From: Asparagus officinalis
Taxonomy: Eukaryota; Streptophyta; Magnoliopsida; Asparagales; Asparagaceae
Reading direction: 5' to 3'
DNA length: 64,000 nucleotides
Assembly: GCF_001876935.1 (NCBI RefSeq)
Contig: NC_033798.1
Location: 77,432,823 to 77,496,822 of the forward strand
Shown: positions 63,983-64,000 of the stretch, in pieces
Layout: each line of letters opens with the position of its first letter
Position numbering within the stretch: position 1 is the first letter of the stretch
The notes under the pieces: model-generated
What the model was told of the DNA's origin: nothing
Seen by the model: only the letters and a program-made list of their open reading frames with translations
Databases searched by the model: none
Position numbers and translations under genes: made by a program

Positions 63983-64000
63983 GCCCCAGCTCGACGCCTC

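Larger units (their letters stand above)
63256..64000. mobile_element. possible left end of another MULE with CpG-rich leader
   Basis: At 63256-63370 the style matches MULE ends (CAAATTTTGAAAAACGACC, then GGGCAAAATCGACCC). It is followed by the palindrome at 63385-63411 and then by 500 bases that are C-rich and CpG-rich and lack a clear start codon. The - strand open frames here (63554-63938) are Gly/Ala-rich and explained by composition. The element or gene continues beyond the window. Confidence 0.35.

Noticed and set aside
1..64000. tRNA or rRNA genes
   Set aside because: No cloverleaf with both promoter boxes and no rRNA sequence recognised on either strand by eye.

Overview
The window is nuclear DNA of a flowering plant. 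The evidence is one intron-rich plant gene, plant transposon families (MULE, hAT, Tourist/Harbinger, gypsy, copia, L1 and RTE LINEs) and AT-rich introns. The protein reads closer to monocot than to Arabidopsis orthologues as I remember them, but I would not name a species.

Only one host gene is convincing: SCD1 (DENN-domain, WD40 protein of cytokinesis and vesicle traffic). It lies on the + strand from the ATG at 17464 to the last exon at about 57.8 kb. I rebuilt 31 exons by matching reading frame and GT/AG sites to the conserved protein. About 3.7 kb of coding sequence is spread over 40 kb because the introns are full of transposons. Two places in the gene look damaged or misassembled: the exon 1/exon 2 junction, where about 20 family residues are missing, and the last exon, where the terminal WD repeat is out of frame next to a G homopolymer.

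Left part, 1-9.95 kb: decayed repeats. There are gypsy-like LTR fragments (three LTR ends share TGTAGGYGTC read on the - strand), a gag zinc-knuckle remnant, several tandem repeats and a truncated MULE transposase.

From 9961 to 17340: a nearly complete 7.4-kb Mutator-like element (MULE) with ~140-bp terminal inverted repeats and an exact 9-bp target duplication (CCTCAAGTA). It carries a MURA-type transposase remnant and a plant mobile domain (PMD, MAIN-like) gene remnant, and it contains a nested gypsy fragment. Just inside both ends are arrays of short perfect palindromes (GTCGGGGTT..AACCCCGAC), the left one ending some 20 bp before a TATA box. The MULE sits 115 bp upstream of the SCD1 ATG, so it separates SCD1 from its old promoter.

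SCD1 introns: three hAT-like elements, two of them with exact 8-bp target duplications, Tourist-like elements (one nested in a hAT element), a foldback element, LTR fragments, an RTE LINE 3' end, microsatellites and many tandem duplications.

Right part, 57.9-64 kb: a 5'-truncated L1-type LINE with poly(A) and a 14-15-bp target duplication, a second PMD remnant on the - strand, and a CpG-rich segment that begins with a MULE-like end and a palindrome.
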